This document shows, piece by piece, positions 6,645-6,645 of a stretch of DNA of 6,645 bases. This DNA is from an uncultured Kiloniellales bacterium (GTDB lineage: Bacteria; Pseudomonadota; Alphaproteobacteria; Kiloniellales; JAKSDN01). The notes beneath the pieces were generated by a model that saw only the letters and a program-made list of their open reading frames with translations, did not search any database and was not told the DNA's origin. How positions within the stretch are numbered: position 1 is the stretch's first letter; every line of letters starts with the position of its first letter. Both the position numbers and the translations under genes were made by a program. The stretch lies in contig CALJXB010000092.1 of NCBI GenBank assembly GCA_937974415.1, positions 1 to 6,645 of the forward strand, given 5' to 3'.

Positions 6645-6645
6645 C

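Overview
The window is about 6.6 kb of GC-rich DNA from a bacterium. Dense coding, strong third-position G/C bias, a LysR-regulated phosphonate operon and a ligase-associated DNA repair pair together suggest a proteobacterium, most likely an alphaproteobacterium of the Rhodospirillales/Kiloniellales kind. That placement is an inference from gene content and composition, not from a marker gene. No RNA gene, CRISPR array, insertion sequence or phage gene is visible.

Left half (1-4182), phosphonate catabolism. A LysR-type regulator reads leftward out of the window from 555. Diverging from it across a 132-bp, locally AT-rich intergenic region is a three-gene operon: phnW (688-1857), phnX (1916-2764) and a class III PLP-fold enzyme (2782-4182) that best fits PbfA, the (R)-1-hydroxy-2-aminoethylphosphonate ammonia-lyase. 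PhnW converts 2-aminoethylphosphonate plus pyruvate to phosphonoacetaldehyde plus alanine. PbfA would convert the hydroxylated analogue to the same aldehyde plus ammonia. PhnX cleaves the aldehyde to acetaldehyde and phosphate. Two natural phosphonates would therefore converge on one C-P bond cleavage step. No transporter is present in the window. The intergenic region holds candidate divergent promoters whose -35 boxes overlap on opposite strands, plus a T-N11-A (ATC-N9-GAT) LysR-type site.

Right half (4192-6645), DNA repair, on the minus strand. The C-terminal ~580 residues of a ligase-associated Lhr-like DEXH helicase are followed, with an ATGA stop/start overlap, by pdeM, a small calcineurin-like metallophosphoesterase of the same ligase-associated DNA damage response cluster. 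The cognate ATP-dependent ligase and exonuclease would be expected beyond the right edge. pdeM and pbfA meet tail to tail with 9 bp between their stop codons.

The gene functions are mostly known families. The points most worth a second look are the assignment of the class III enzyme (lyase or transaminase), the compact divergent control region, the possibly leaderless regulator mRNA, and departures in PhnX motifs from the best-studied enzymes.
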